Below are positions 22,537 through 34,470 of a DNA stretch of 64,000 bases, one piece after another (positions within the stretch are counted from its first letter, which is position 1; each line of letters starts with the position of its first letter). The translations under genes and the position numbers were made by a program. The notes under the pieces are model-generated. The model had not been told where the DNA came from and ran no database searches. It saw only the letters and a program-made list of their open reading frames with translations. This DNA is from Powellomyces hirtus (lineage: Eukaryota > Chytridiomycota > Chytridiomycetes > Spizellomycetales > Powellomycetaceae). The DNA is taken from NCBI GenBank assembly GCA_025526995.1, contig JAHLKG010000019.1, positions 558,001-622,000 on the forward strand. The letters run 5' to 3'.

Positions 22537-25500
22537 TCACAGGTTCACGACCGGATCCGGACTCTGCACTGTCTTTTCTCCCAATAGCTCTCCCAAAAAC
22601 GGGTTCTTTGTATGATCCTCCTCAACGCCCAAGGGAACAGAAGAGGTGGTCTGCGGGATTGAAGCATGCTCCACTTCCCCATTCAGTACCGCCCCGGTAC
22701 TTCCGTTGCTTCCATTCGTCTCCGGCTTGCTGCTGGTGTCGGATTCCAAGGGCGGCGCAGTCAGATGACGATGACGGGAATCCCCACCATTTATCGTCGG
22801 GCTGAGGTTATGATCGTGGTTATGGTTCACCGTCTCAAACAGCGGCGATGGCAACTCGAGTAAACCGGGAGCGCTAGCCACACTCCGGGGCCGGATGTTA
22901 TGGTCCTGCTTTGGCGGCAAATCGAGTGACGTGGTCGTGTGTGAGGATGGGGGTGTCGACAGAATTCCATTGGGGACCATGTCGCTGCCGGTACTCGTGG
23001 AGCTGTTCGTGCTCATGCTGCTGTTGGTGGTGGTGGCGGTGGATGAGTCGATGGACGAGTTGGGGGTGGGTGACGGAGGTGATCGGTTGTAATTGTGTAT
23101 GGAGGTCGGCCGTTTCTTCATTTTTTGTTTCGCGATCGCGTTGGCCGGACCGCTGGACGTGGAATTAGATGCGAAGGGCGCGCTTTGTGGTGGGAGGGCC
23201 GAAGTGGGTGGGACGGTGGGTGTGTAGGAGAGGAGGGTGTCATAGTCAATGAGGGCTTGCATGGCACCCCATTCGAGGATCTTACGCTCGAGCCAGACTA
23301 AAGAGTAGGAAAAAGAAAAAGAGAAGAAACAACAAAGCGATGCGTCGGAATGTTAGGGGATGAATGTGCGAAAATCCTGCTCTCTTTTCACAATCTGACT
23401 TACCAAGACTGGCGGGCTTGATGAGATAATCGTTACATCCGGCTTGCAGTGCCGCGTCTCGATCCGCCGGAAGACTACTCGCTGTCAAGGCGACGATAAC
23501 AACGTCAGGTGTGTTGATCAGGTTGTTGCTCTTTTCGTCGTGCGAGCCGCCGTTCTGGAGATACATGTTGGCCTGCACAGCTCTGTCCCGTTCAATGCTT
23601 CTGATCAGTCTGGTGGCCTGTATACCGTCCATCACCGGCATGATGATATCCATGAGGATGATGTGGAAGACACCCTGCTGGAATTTGCGGACGGCTTCTT
23701 GTCCATTGCCGGCCACCGCGGCCGAAATGCCTCGTTTGCGGAGGAACGTGGACAGGATGGTTTGATTGATCGGGTTATCTTCCGCAATCAGGACCTTGAT
23801 GCGCGAGAAGAGGAGAGCCGAGATAGATGCCGGTGTGGAAGAGGTAGGCGGCGGAAGGGACGAGTTGGTGGTGTGACTGTGCGGCACCGGGGCGGGAGTC
23901 TGCCGTTGACGCGGGTTGGAGGGCGCCCGGTCATCGTCCTCGTCGTCGTGGGTTGAAAGGGACATGATTGCTGAAGGTCGCTTCGTGGGTGACTGTGCGG
24001 GTGTGGAGATGCGTGTGGTCTTGTCAGCGCTGGGCTTGTCGGCCGAGGACGATGCAGAGTTCGGGTCGTGTCCTGAGTGATTGGAGGAGGATGTGGAACC
24101 AGGGGACTGCGATGTGGCAGAGCCAAAGTGGTCGGGGTAGCTCGACCGCGTTGGTGAAATAACGTTGCTGGCTCCACCGCGTGAAGCTCTTTTCGAGGAG
24201 CTTGGAAGGGTATAGTCGGCTGGTGGCAACATCGAAGGAATGGAAGCGCCCAAATTCGGTGACTGCTGGACCGCGGGTTGCGATTCCCCTCGTCGACCGC
24301 GGATACGCGGCGCCCGGGTCGAGCGCGCGCCTTCGACAACCAAGTTGCCTACCCGTCTTCGGCGCTTGAGGTCAGTGGCCGGATCATCCATATGCGGCTC
24401 ACCGGGTCGGTCGGACATGATCCATTTCAGCACTTGCAGCAACTTGCATGGTCCTGCAGGTTTTGTCACAACGTACACCTCCGGCATAAGTTCGCCATGA
24501 CCCTCGGCAGTAGTCTCTGCATATTCGTTCATCCGGGCATGGTTCTGCGGGGATGTGAAGTAGATGACCAATGTGCCAACAATCAGGTTCTCTATCCGGT
24601 GATTAATGACCACGTCCAGCATGCCAAAATCATCGTTGATGATGATCACGTTGCGGAGAATCTGCAGACGGCCGTGAGCTTGGTAACCGGGCATATTCTC
24701 GTCTAGCTGACTCAGGATGCCGGGTATCACGTCCATGTCTTCAGTCGCGACGTAGGTCAGGTCCATGCCCCAGTTTTCCGTGTACTGCGCGATATTCGCG
24801 GTGAAGGTCGACCTCGACGGCGCGAGTATGGTGACTCTGACGTCCCGCAGAGTCTCGACAAAGCGGTAGAGTTCATCCGTCTGACGGTGCACGACAGGCT
24901 TCGCGAGGCGCAACCCCAGATCATTGGGCATGTCTTTTCCGTACTTGATGGCTTCCATCTCAAACGCGAGCTCTACCATGTACTGATTCGTGTTCAACAA
25001 CCCCGGTACAGGCTTCGGTCCGCGTAGCTCTCCACCCATTTCTTTCAGGATCTTTGTCATGTAGTCGTTGATGAAAAAAGGTTTGTACTTTAGGCTGACG
25101 TCTTGCTGGTAGATTAACTGCCATGTCACGTCCATATGGAACTTCCGCGGTTCACCCAGTGCAACATGATCCGGATCTTCCTTTGCAACCCACGGAGGCG
25201 GAAGATCCAAATTGATTTCCACCCGGGTGTACTCTGGTGCTTTGGCGACAATAGGATAAAGCATTTGCAATAGGATCTGACGAACATAATCTTCATCGCC
25301 AACGACCAGGAAGACCTCCGGAGTCTTCCCGCGTTGCACTGAGCTGTTCACGATCAGCTCTAGACCTTTTTCGTCAGCCATATTGGCAATGGCATCTCCC
25401 ACACGTTCGTTCAAATCCACTGGATCGAAGAGCACGCGGGAAATGAGCCGTTTGACCAAGGTGCTGTCGTTCTTTGCGAGACCATCGGCAGACTCAAAGT

Positions 25501-26904
25501 GCTCTAATTGCCAAGCAATGTGCTCAATGTTGTCGATTGCGGTGTCAAGCGCTAGACGCATTGAGGAAATGGTATGAGTCAGTCGAAACCTTTCCAGAAC
25601 TTCCAACATCAAACCTCAAATTCCTCACCAGAAATGAACGTCACAAAGTGCATGTAATGTTCATGCATAACCGGATGCACGTGCGCATGGTCAATAGCAC
25701 GCTTTGCGGCATGGACCGAATTTGTCAACTCCTTGCCGAAATAGTAGGTACCGTCTCGCCAAGCATTCGATTCCTGAGACGTGGCGACTGCGGCCCACAG
25801 CGACGTTCTCGAGGCGAGGGGAGACTCGATATTGTTGGAAGACAGCCTCGGCTCCCTCTGACCGACCGCACTGTCGCGGGGAGGTGTTTGTTGTTGCGGC
25901 GGTTGAAACTGTTTTGAGCAAATCCGCGGCTCAGGTGTTGTACTGTCACGGCTGCTCGTTGCTGATGTCGAAGACTCTGTGCATGAGATCTGCGGCAAAG
26001 CGCTAGCGTCGTTCTCAGCGCCTCTCAAGATGCAATACAAGACCAACAACGCAGGGACGTTCAACGTAGCTTGAGCAAGACTTGTCGGGGACACGGCGGA
26101 TGCGAGGATGCGTCTCAGAAACTCAAAAGCATCCGGAAGTATAGGCGGATTTTCCCACCCGTGCTGAAAAGCCAAACCGAGCCCTTCCCACGATCGGATC
26201 GCACAGCCCACCAACAACTGCGAAGTGGACAGAGACGCCGCGCCATGCCATGACGAATGCAGCTGCGGGTTGAGTTGACGTACGGTGGCATGCAGGGTAT
26301 CAACAGCGTGAACGACGGGATCGCGCAAGAGCGCAAAAGCAATGAATGACAAGGTAATGCTTGACGGGGACCAGGTTCGGCGGTGGATGGCGAAGATTGC
26401 GACGAGGAGACTCAGAATGGTCGCCGCCTCCTGTGCAAAACGTATGCAGACGGGGAACGGGTCAGCAAAGACTTTTGGGTCACCGACAGCTTGGCTGGAT
26501 TCTGTGAGGGTCTGCAAGGACTGTAGGACGCCGAACAGAGTGACTGTGTGGGAGACAGACAAGACGAGTGCGTAAAGAGCTGATGCGAGAAGGCATCGGC
26601 GAGCGATGCGGACCGCTGCTGGTGTTGCTATTGAGTATTGCGCGCCGCTCAACGACGGTGGCATTGCTGTTGCTGCTGCTAGTTTTGTCTTTGAAGGAAA
26701 TGGTGGTTGATGCTTGGGCTCTGGGAGGGACCCCGCGGCGAAATCGACCAAATGAGTCAGCGTGCCGACAAGAGTGGGTGATGGTTCGGGCGAATCGTGC
26801 CACTGACGCCTATGTGGATGAAACCAGCCGGACCACAGAGCAAGCCCTTCTCGACGAGGCTTTGGCAAGATATTTGTGTTGTCGGAATTGAATGGTGCAG
26901 CCAT
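22537..26904 (-). CDS. SSK1: Ssk1/Mcs4-type response regulator with membrane-spanning N-terminus
   Basis: Three exons on the minus strand. Exon 1 starts at MAAPFNSDNTN (26904) and holds four or five hydrophobic segments, for example LLASALYALVLSVSHTVTLF and AATILSLLVAIFAI. An intron (GTGAGG...TCTAG near 25640-25563) joins FIS to ALDTAIDNIEH. A histidine-kinase-like region follows without an H-box HExRTP or N-box, so it is probably a pseudokinase. The receiver domain is complete: VLIAEDNPINQTILSTFLRK, LMD (phospho-Asp), ALTASS and KPAS. It continues across a second intron into WLERKILEWGAMQALIDYD, a signature of Ssk1. The tail is Ser/Thr/Pro-rich. Ssk1 receives phosphate from Ypd1 and controls the HOG MAP kinase cascade. 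Membrane segments are not a usual feature of the family. Confidence 0.87.
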
Positions 26905-27837
26905 AGGGACCAAGGAGGGAAAACGGCGGGGAAGAGGTCGAATCTTACTTTTCCAACGCGTTTTCCCAGGGCAGCGGGGGCGCAAATGTAAAGGGAAATA
27001 TAGCCCGTATTCCGGATTGAAGGCAACCCCAATAAGGGAAAATTAGCATGCACGACTGTCTGACTGACTGATGAAGTTGGCGACGAGTAGGTCCAGACTC
27101 CGAGTCGACCGACAAAAGGAATAAAAAAGGATTGACCTGCGTGGATGCGTCGTGGGGCAGAAGGGACGCGCAGTGACAAGCGACAACGACTGTGCCCAGC
27201 CTTCGCGTAAACGACATCGACGAAGACGAAGACGACGACGACGACGACGACGACGACGATAGTAGGATGTTTGACCAACAAAAAATACGGTTCCGGTCCC
27301 CATAGGAAATCCAAGTTGTTCGCCCTTGTGCAAGTCCCACTCATCTAGGCTCCGAAAGGCCGTGGATGATTCCGCAAACCTGGACTCCGGTACCAATCTG
27401 CCTCTGCTGTCGGCCAGGAGTCTAGGCCCTCGTACGTCCCCAACTTGAACGTTTGTCTCCCGAAGACCCGGGTTCAAACAAAGTCTTGCCACATCTCGGG
27501 ACGTTTTTGAACCGGGATTACCGAACACTTAGACTATTGTATCGCCAATTATAAATACTAAATTTACCCCCCATGCTTGTCCTTGCGTTTCACCACACAT
27601 CTCGTTGCAACTCTCAGATATTGAAACCGGACATTAAGCTCAGTTTTTTTTTTTTGGCCATTTGACTTTGCACGTCAGTCGCTTGGAAATTGATGGAGGT
27701 GTTGCAATTTGCCATTTGAGCACTCCCCGACATGTTTTTCTTCAAGAAGGAAGCTTAATGAGAAATCATAGAAATCTGGCATAGGAGACCCATGCGTCCA
27801 ACCCAACTCAATCCTCTCCTAGGCCTGCCATGCCAAA
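26905..27837. other. Promoter side of SSK1 and gene-free DNA
   Basis: Upstream of SSK1. It contains a (GAC)n microsatellite at about 27231-27259 and a run of T at 27643-27654. Open frames here come from the microsatellite and are not convincing genes. Confidence 0.4.
27231..27259. repeat. (GAC)n microsatellite
   Basis: About nine GAC triplets in a row, flanked by imperfect GAC/GAA copies. Confidence 0.9.
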
Positions 27838-28715
27838 ATGGGAATGCATTTCACCGAGACGTCTGATCGAAGGAGGGAGACGTCTACTAGGAGGTCTACT
27901 TCCAACATCTGTATAGCGGGCGACGCGTACGTGATCTTTATTCGACGAATCGGGTTTACCGCTTCCTTAGATCTGGCTGGATTTAGCCACGTTTCTCAAC
28001 GCTATTTACTGTTGTTGGAGTGGGTTCATGCTCGAGCTACCTCACATATACACCGTCACCTCGACAAACTGACTCAAGCATTTGGCAATGATCGAGGAGA
28101 AACGATCACCATCGGCGGCTTGTCGGGCGTTGTCGGTGACCCTGATATGGTTTGGGTCACAGGCGAGTTCATGAAACCGAAATTCGTGATGGAATCCAAA
28201 ATCCCTTGGGCGTTCAGCGTCACCGGATCCAAAATCTCGGAGTATAAGAATAACAGCGCCGAAGTCGTCAAAGCCATACAACAACTGTATGGATATCTCA
28301 CTTTCAATGATTTGCGCCACGGAGCCCTCAGCACGTACAACGTAACCTGGTTTTTCCGCCAAACGTATTCATCCAATGGAAAGGAGCCCCAGAAACTCTT
28401 TGGGGCATACATAAAAATCCTCCGGCTAGCTGACGTCGACGGGTCTCACCAACGTCCTCGCCGAGTCCCCGTTGCAGCCTTGGTGGCAACCCTGTAAGCA
28501 TAATCGATCGCTATGTGCTTCAAGACCTTTGGCGTCAGCTGTTTGGTTTGAGCAAGGTCGGGCCCGAAGCCGCGCGGGCTGCATTGTTTTCGGCCAGTTT
28601 AAACAGATGGAAGTGATGATGAAGACAGTCGATTCCACGAAGCACGCTGGCTTAAGATTGTGCCGCGGTTCTATGCTCAAGTCGAGATTTGGGGGATGAT
28701 GCGTATTGCCAGGCT
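27838..28715 (+). pseudogene. Remnant of a nuclease-like plus protein-kinase gene (Crinkler-like family)
   Basis: One uninterrupted frame (27838-28497) carries the pattern of a restriction-nuclease-like domain that is expanded in early-diverging fungi: FVMESKIPWAF, VVKAIQQLYGYLTFNDLRHG and LSTYNVTWFFRQ. After it, in another frame, comes what looks like the beginning of a kinase domain: GRARSRAGCIVFGQF (glycine-rich loop), VMMKTVDSTKH (around the ATP-binding Lys), then RFYAQVE in a third frame near 28670. The kinase ends there, and the stop and frame changes make it a pseudogene. Proteins of this architecture are large multi-copy families related to Crinkler-type effectors; their functions are largely unknown. 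Confidence 0.55.
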
Positions 28716-29937
28716 AGAGCCATGCGACCGCGACTTGCGACCGGAGTGAGTCATGATCATTGACAGCCATGATGCTAATGGCTTATGTAACTGAATTATA
28801 TGGAGTGCTAAGCCACAGACCCTTGCTTCATTGCCCACGCGTAGCAGTATATAAGGATAGTATTTTCTTTGCTATCTGACTCTCTCTGCTCTTCATACTC
28901 AGTATAGCGCCGCAGCCGACTGGTGGAATGTACGCATCGTATATCTTAACCTCGTCAGTTTGGTGGGAGACGGGTCAATCTTCTTATAGATGCTGCGGTT
29001 CGTAGAACTTCGTACCCTGCAACATGTTCATGCCTGCCGGAATTCAAATGGACCCAGGCCAAGGAAATCGCAGGCACAAACATCTTGCAATCAATGAAGC
29101 GCATCATCCCCCTCCTAGCCATCTCTCGCCGGCATACGCGTTCAATCGGAGGAAGACATCGCTTCCATTTCCAAGCGGGTTGGTCCCCTCATGAACGACA
29201 TGGCCCGTCATAATTTGAAAGGACCAAAGTAGCCTTTATAAGCCGGGAATCCTTTGCTAAAGGGGAGTATTCGTCGGTAGCAGCGACGTTTATTTGGGGG
29301 CAATGGACCTTCTCATTTCTGTTCAAGCGAATGTACTCTCTGCATTCGACCCTTGTCCCCATTCTCCAACAATGAGTCACCTAGTCGACACTTATACTTC
29401 CTCGCAGCAGGTGTCGCCGCATAGAACGTCCGTTCTTCCCGCTTGTCGTCGTCGTCGTCGTTTGACTGCTACAGAAGAACAATGACCCAGCAGATTCCCA
29501 CGCGTCGAAGACCAAAACACGGTCGCTTTCGCATTGTTTCCCACGCTCGTTCGCCTTCCATCCTGCCCTTGTCTTGACAAGATTAACCCGACACTCGCAT
29601 GTTCCCCACGCTCGATTCCAAGGTCATGCCCACCATTATGCTCGACATGCAATACACATGTTCCACGACCGACAAGAAAGGTCTTTGCTTCTCTGCTCCC
29701 ACCACCAAACTCTTCCAGTAGCCGTCATTGAACTCCCATACAGTCTCTTGCTTCAGCCCAACACACCATATATTCCCACACGGGCATCGCCGCCCGTCGC
29801 GACACTTTGTCAATCGTGCTTTCACACACGCACTCACATTGTTCCCCACTTTTCTCAATCGCGTGTTCACCTATCACACCATTTCGCGACACATGCTCCC
29901 ACACACATACACACACATTGTTCCCCGTTTTGAATCA
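28716..29937. other. Gene-free DNA, pyrimidine-rich toward the right
   Basis: No gene recognised. From about 29520 the plus strand becomes rich in C, T and CACA motifs and leads into the repeat block. A TATATAAGG at 28848-28856 could be a promoter remnant. Confidence 0.4.
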
Positions 29938-30320
29938 TAAACTCACATATATCGCTCCCATTCGCGGTATTTTCTCAATCGTGTTCTCTCATAACACACA
30001 CACACATTTTTCCCCTTTTGGCATAATGAGCTCACACATATCACTCCCTTTCGCGACTTTGAACCCTAACCTCACATATATCGCTCCCTCAAATCGCGTT
30101 CTCACTTAAATATAACGAGCTCACACATATCGCCCCCTTTCCCGACACATTCCCCTTTTTGAATCATACCCTGTTTGAATCATCACCTCGGACATATCGC
30201 TCCCATTCGCGATATTTTCTCAATCGTGTTCTCACATAACACACACACACATTGTTCCCCTTTTGGCATAATGAGCTCACACATATCGCTCCCTTTCGCG
30301 ATACGTTGTCAATCGCGCGT
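29938..30320. repeat. Two tandem copies of a repeat of about 244 bp
   Basis: The segment from about 29952 (TCGCTCCCATTCGCG, then TTTTCTCAATCGTG, an (AC)n run, CCCCTTTTGGCATAATGAG and ACATATC) recurs almost unchanged from about 30196. Shorter partial copies (CACACATATCGC, CTCAATCGCG) lie around 29745-29930 and 30080-30130. No coding potential is seen. Confidence 0.8.
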
Positions 30321-30926
30321 TTTCACACAACACTGTTCTGTTTCCCTGCACGGAGAATACAGCGATTCTATTTTAAGTGATCCGATTTTAACTCATATAC
30401 CGCGCTGAAGCGCGTGGTGAACAAGTGTTTCCAGACAACCTCTCCCGTTTTCACGCCAGTTCACGCACCAAACGTGTTTTCACACCGTTTTTGCACCAGT
30501 GATTCGATTTTCAGCATCTTTGTTTCATATGCATGCTCTCTCCCCATTCATATACAACGCTGACAAGACCTTTGGCCTGTCGGGCGTTCGCGACGCGTGG
30601 GTGATAGGTGTTTTCACTCGTCTTTTGCCAGTATTTTTGTGGATACCCGCCTCCCGTCCGGCCTTCGCTTACGCGACACACACACATTACAAACACACAT
30701 ACAAAATGATAATAGCCGCGTGGCTATCTCACATTCCGCTAACAACCCAAACGCGTCGCACACACCCACACACTCATGAAAATAATAATACACGCGTGGC
30801 TAACCCAATACCCGTGCTGACTAGCAAACGCGCTCTGGCCAATAAATGCCCAGTTGCCTATTTAGGCCTGTTGCTGCCCTTGCCACCACAGCCACTTGCC
30901 CTACGCGCTTGAAGGCCCAGATTTCC

Positions 30927-30934
30927 TATAAATA
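30927..30934 (+). promoter_or_regulatory. Possible TATA box of the composite repeat transcript
   Basis: TATAAATA followed by a CT-rich stretch, about 260 bp before the first long intron-like segment of the composite repeat. It would fit the start of a plus-strand transcript. Motif evidence only. Confidence 0.35.
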
Positions 30935-31186
30935 CCCGCCGTTCGCGTCCCTCCTCTCACTTCTTTCCCCATCACTCTCACACGCTTGTTCCACTCTAGT
31001 TTCCCCATTGCCAACCACCCCTCCCTCCTCCATGTATAAAGCTGCCGTCTGTCGCCACTCTTCCTTCCTTCCCTTCACACCTCGCCTTCAACACTTTCCC
31101 ACGCGTTTCTCACACTTCCTTCTGTCTTTTCCTTTCGCGCTTTCTCAGACTTTTCAAGTTCGACGTAAGTCTCACCGGTCTTTAAG

Positions 31187-31600
31187 GTAAATATATCTTC
31201 TCTTCCCTTTCCCTTCTTCACTTCCTTTGTCACTCTACCTTGTTCCCATACTCACCACTGCGCATTCCTTTTCTTCTTTCGTCCACTAGATCATCAAGTC
31301 CCGCTCCTAGTCTCGCTACCACTTCTCAAGGTCACTTTCGGCTCAACACTGTCTTCTTTGTCTCTTCCCAGAAGAACGAGCGAAGTGAAGCTGCGGGACA
31401 CCGAGCGGACCCAATCGTGCTACGTACCGGCAGAGAGAACTTTGGCAATTGGTCCTGGAGGCCAGGCGTCACTGCAGAGAGAACCGGAGCCTGGTACGGT
31501 TGGGCGAGCGGAGTCGACCAAGGCGGATCGCATCCGGAACGAAACGGCACTGCGACAAGAATGGCAAGAGCATCGCACGCATTAACTGAACGGTACTGAC
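31187..31600 (+). repeat. Long module, copy 1 (intron-like plus exon-like part)
   Basis: Intron-like 31187-31371 (GTAAAT...TTCCCAG), then an exon-like part with GAGCGAAGTGAAGC, GAGCGGACCCAATCGT, AGAGAGAACTTTGGCAAT and CACTGCAGAGAGAAC. The same order recurs in the other copies. Confidence 0.75.
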
Positions 31601-31783
31601 GGCACTGTCCCATTCTCTTTTGTAGGACGGATAGCGGAGCGGATAAGTGGAGAAGATAAGCGGAGAACCCCCCCTCAGGTACGCAATGCGGCAGTTCTGG
31701 TCCCAAGCCCAGAGCCCATGTCTCGAGAACTTCGAGACATGGGAACGCAGAGGGAGTACAAGGAAGTCTCACCGGGTTTCAAG

Positions 31784-32215
31784 GTAAATATCTTCATTTC
31801 GTCGTCGTCGTCGTCTTTCTCTTCTTCTCCACCCATCTCTTACATCTCGATCATTTACTCACGACTGCACATTCCTTTTCCTCTTTCGTTACTAGAACAT
31901 CCACTCCGCTCCAAGACAAGCCTCGCCCATCCTGGTACTCGTTGCTGTTTCTTCAAGATCACATTCGACTAACCAGTTTCCATTTGTTTCTTCCTAGTGG
32001 AGCGAGCGAAGTGAAGCGGCGTGAGACAATGACGCTACCCAGCGTGCGACCCATCTGGCACAGCGAAGCCCACGGTACGCCGGGGCCGAGAGATCCGGAA
32101 GCATTAGTAGTGTCTGGGTAGCTGAGTCGAGCAATGCGGATCGCGGATCGCTTTCAGAACGGCACGAACGCTACGAACGAGACGAACGATACGAAAGACA
32201 AGCCCGGTATTTGTC
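31784..32215 (+). repeat. Long module, copy 2 (most diverged)
   Basis: Intron-like 31784-31997 with GACTAACC near its end and TTCCTAG at the 3' site. The exon-like part begins GAGCGAGCGAAGTGAAGCGGC and then diverges from the other copies. A further 3' site with CACTAACC and GCGAAGTAAAGCG at 32250-32290 looks like a fifth, shortened copy. Confidence 0.65.
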
Positions 32216-32406
32216 GGTTTTTCTTCACGTTCTCATTTCACTAACCACTTTTGCATTGTTTTTCTTTTCAAAAAGCGGGCGAAGTAAAGCGAAATGAAGC
32301 GGCACGAACGGTTCGGACGGCAAGAACAGCGAACGGCTCGGAACCGCACGCACGGCGAACGGCTCAGACGACAACACCCACGGCGCGGCGGCTCTTGACT
32401 TGGAGG

Positions 32407-33830
32407 AGTTTTTTTTCACGGCGCGGTGATACTGAGTGGAGTGGAGAGACCGGAGGTACGTACACTTGTAATGCGCCGCAGGTACTGTACTGACTTGTTT
32501 TTATCTTTTGGTAGGGACGGCGGGTGGAGCGGAGTGGACAGTGGAGAGATTCGAGGTACGTACTGGTAATGCGCCGCAGGTACTGACTTGTGTAGTAGGG
32601 ACGGCGAGTGGAGTGGACAGTGGAGAGATTCGAGGTACGTACTGGTAATGCGCCGCAGGTACTGACTTGTGTAGTAGGGACGGCGAGTGGAGTGGACAGT
32701 GGAGAGATTCGAGGTACGTACTTATACTGGTAATGCGCCGCAGGTACTGACTTGTTTAGTAGGGACGGCGAGTGGAGTGATTCGAGGTACGTACTTGTAC
32801 TTGTAATGCGCCGCAGGTACTGTTTTTATCTTTTAGTAGGGACGGCGAGTGGAGTGGAGCGGAGTGGACAGTGGAGAGATTCGAGGTACGTACTTGTACT
32901 GGTAATGCGCCGCAGGTACTGACTTGTTTTTATCTTTTAGTAGGGACAGCGAGTGGAGCGGAGTGGACAGTGGAGGGACCCGACGTACGTACTTGTACTG
33001 GTAATGCGCCGCAGGTACTGACTTGTTTTTATCTTTTAGTAGGGACGGCGAGTGGAGCGGAGTGGACAGTGGAGAGATTCGAGGTACGTACTTGTACTGG
33101 TAATGCGCCGCAGGTACTGACTTGTTTTTATCTATTAGTAGGGACGGCGAGTGGAGTGGAGCACAGTGGAGAGACTCGAGGTAATGTGTAATGCACAGGT
33201 ACTGACTTGTTTTTATCTTTAATAGGGACGGCGAGTGGAGTGGAGTGCAATGGAGAGACCCGAGGTACGTGCATTTGTCACTTGTTGGGCACCGCAGGCA
33301 CTGACTTGTTGTATCTTTTAGTAGGGACGGCGAGTGGAGCGGAGTGGACAGTGGAGAGACTCGAGGTAATGTGTAATGCCCAGGTACTGACTTGTTTTTA
33401 TCTTTTAATAGGGACGGCGAGTGGAGTGGAGTGCAATGGAGAGACCCGAGGTACGTGCACTTGTCACTTGTAGGGCACCGCAGGTACTGACTTGTTGTAT
33501 CTTTTAGTAGGGACGGCGAGTGGAGTGGAGTGGAGTGCAGTGGAGGGACCCGACGTACGTACTTGTAATGCCCCGTGTACTATGCTGACTTGTTTTTGAT
33601 CTTTTAGTAGGGACGGCGAGTGTAGAGCCGCGAGGTACGTACGTAATGCCCCGTGTACTGTGCTGTACTGACATGTTTTTTATCGTTTAGGTAGTGGATA
33701 ATGGATAACGAGTGGAGTGGAGCGGATAGCGGAGACCAGAGGTACGTGCGGAATGCCCAATGCTACTGACTTGTTTTTCTATCGTTTAGTAGTGGATAAC
33801 GAGTGGAGTGGATGGTGGAGAACCCAGGTA
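32407..33830 (+). repeat. Minisatellite whose units each contain an intron-like sequence
   Basis: Thirteen units carry GGGACGGCGAG or a close variant, starting at 32514, 32598, 32677, 32762, 32839, 32943, 33042, 33141, 33225, 33324, 33411, 33510 and 33610. Two diverged units follow to about 33830. Spacing is 77-104 bp. A typical unit has an exon-like part of 41-44 nt (GAGTGGAGCGGAGTGG, ending TTCGAG) and an intron-like part of about 55 nt: GTACGT at the 5' end, TACTGAC, a T-rich tract, then AG. All 15 intron-like parts keep GT and AG; only the one ending near 32838 lacks CTGAC. Confidence 0.9.
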
Positions 33831-33862
33831 TGTCGTACAAGGGAGTCCACCCGACCTTCGAG

Positions 33863-34330
33863 GTAAATATCATCTTCTTTTTCTTCTTCTTCTCGTTGTC
33901 GTTGTCCCACCCCTCCCCTCGTGACTTGTTTCTTTGTTCTTGTACTCATTTCTGAAATTTCTTTTCATCTTTTCGCGGCTACCAGGTCCTCAAGCCGGCT
34001 CCGGGACCACGACAGGGCTTGTCACTCCTGGTTGTATTTGTTGTCACTCCTGGTGGTATTCGTTATCCTCTCTTCAAGGTTCACATTCGACTAACCGCTC
34101 TTTGTTTGTCTAGAGCCAAGTAAGGAGTTGCGTCCGAGAAGCGGCGGGAGCCGAGCGGACCCAATCGTTAGCTACGCACCAGCAGAGAGAACTTTGGCAA
34201 TCGGTGTCTCGAACACCAGGCGCCGCTGCAGAGAGAACTGGGCTAGCGCGATGGGCGAGCAGAGTTGAGCAAAGCGGATTCGGCGTCACATGGAGCGACG
34301 CTCTCGGCGAACGGCAAGTGGATGACGTGT
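33863..34330 (+). repeat. Long module, copy 3
   Basis: Intron-like 33863-34113 (GTAAATATC...TTTGTCTAG, with GACTAACC 20-30 nt before the end). The exon-like part has GAGCGGACCCAATCGT, AGAGAACTTTGGCAATCGG, TGTCTCGAACACCAGGCG and GATGGGCGAGCAGAG, very close to copy 4. Confidence 0.75.
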
Positions 34331-34470
34331 TTCAGGATTCAGTAGTGGAACCTATGGATTGAGCGGATAGATGGAGACCTCAGGTATGTAATGCGGCAGA
34401 TCTGGTCCCAAGCCGAGACCCACATGGTCACTCTCTCCGAGAGACTCGGTCCTCTCCTACTGTGTTCAAG

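Noticed and set aside
27440..27530. Possible tRNA T-arm (GGGTTCAAAC)
   Set aside because: Flanking bases do not form a five-pair stem, and no A box is seen upstream.
32407..33830. CRISPR array
   Set aside because: Units are contiguous and variable in length without unique spacers, and the genome is eukaryotic.
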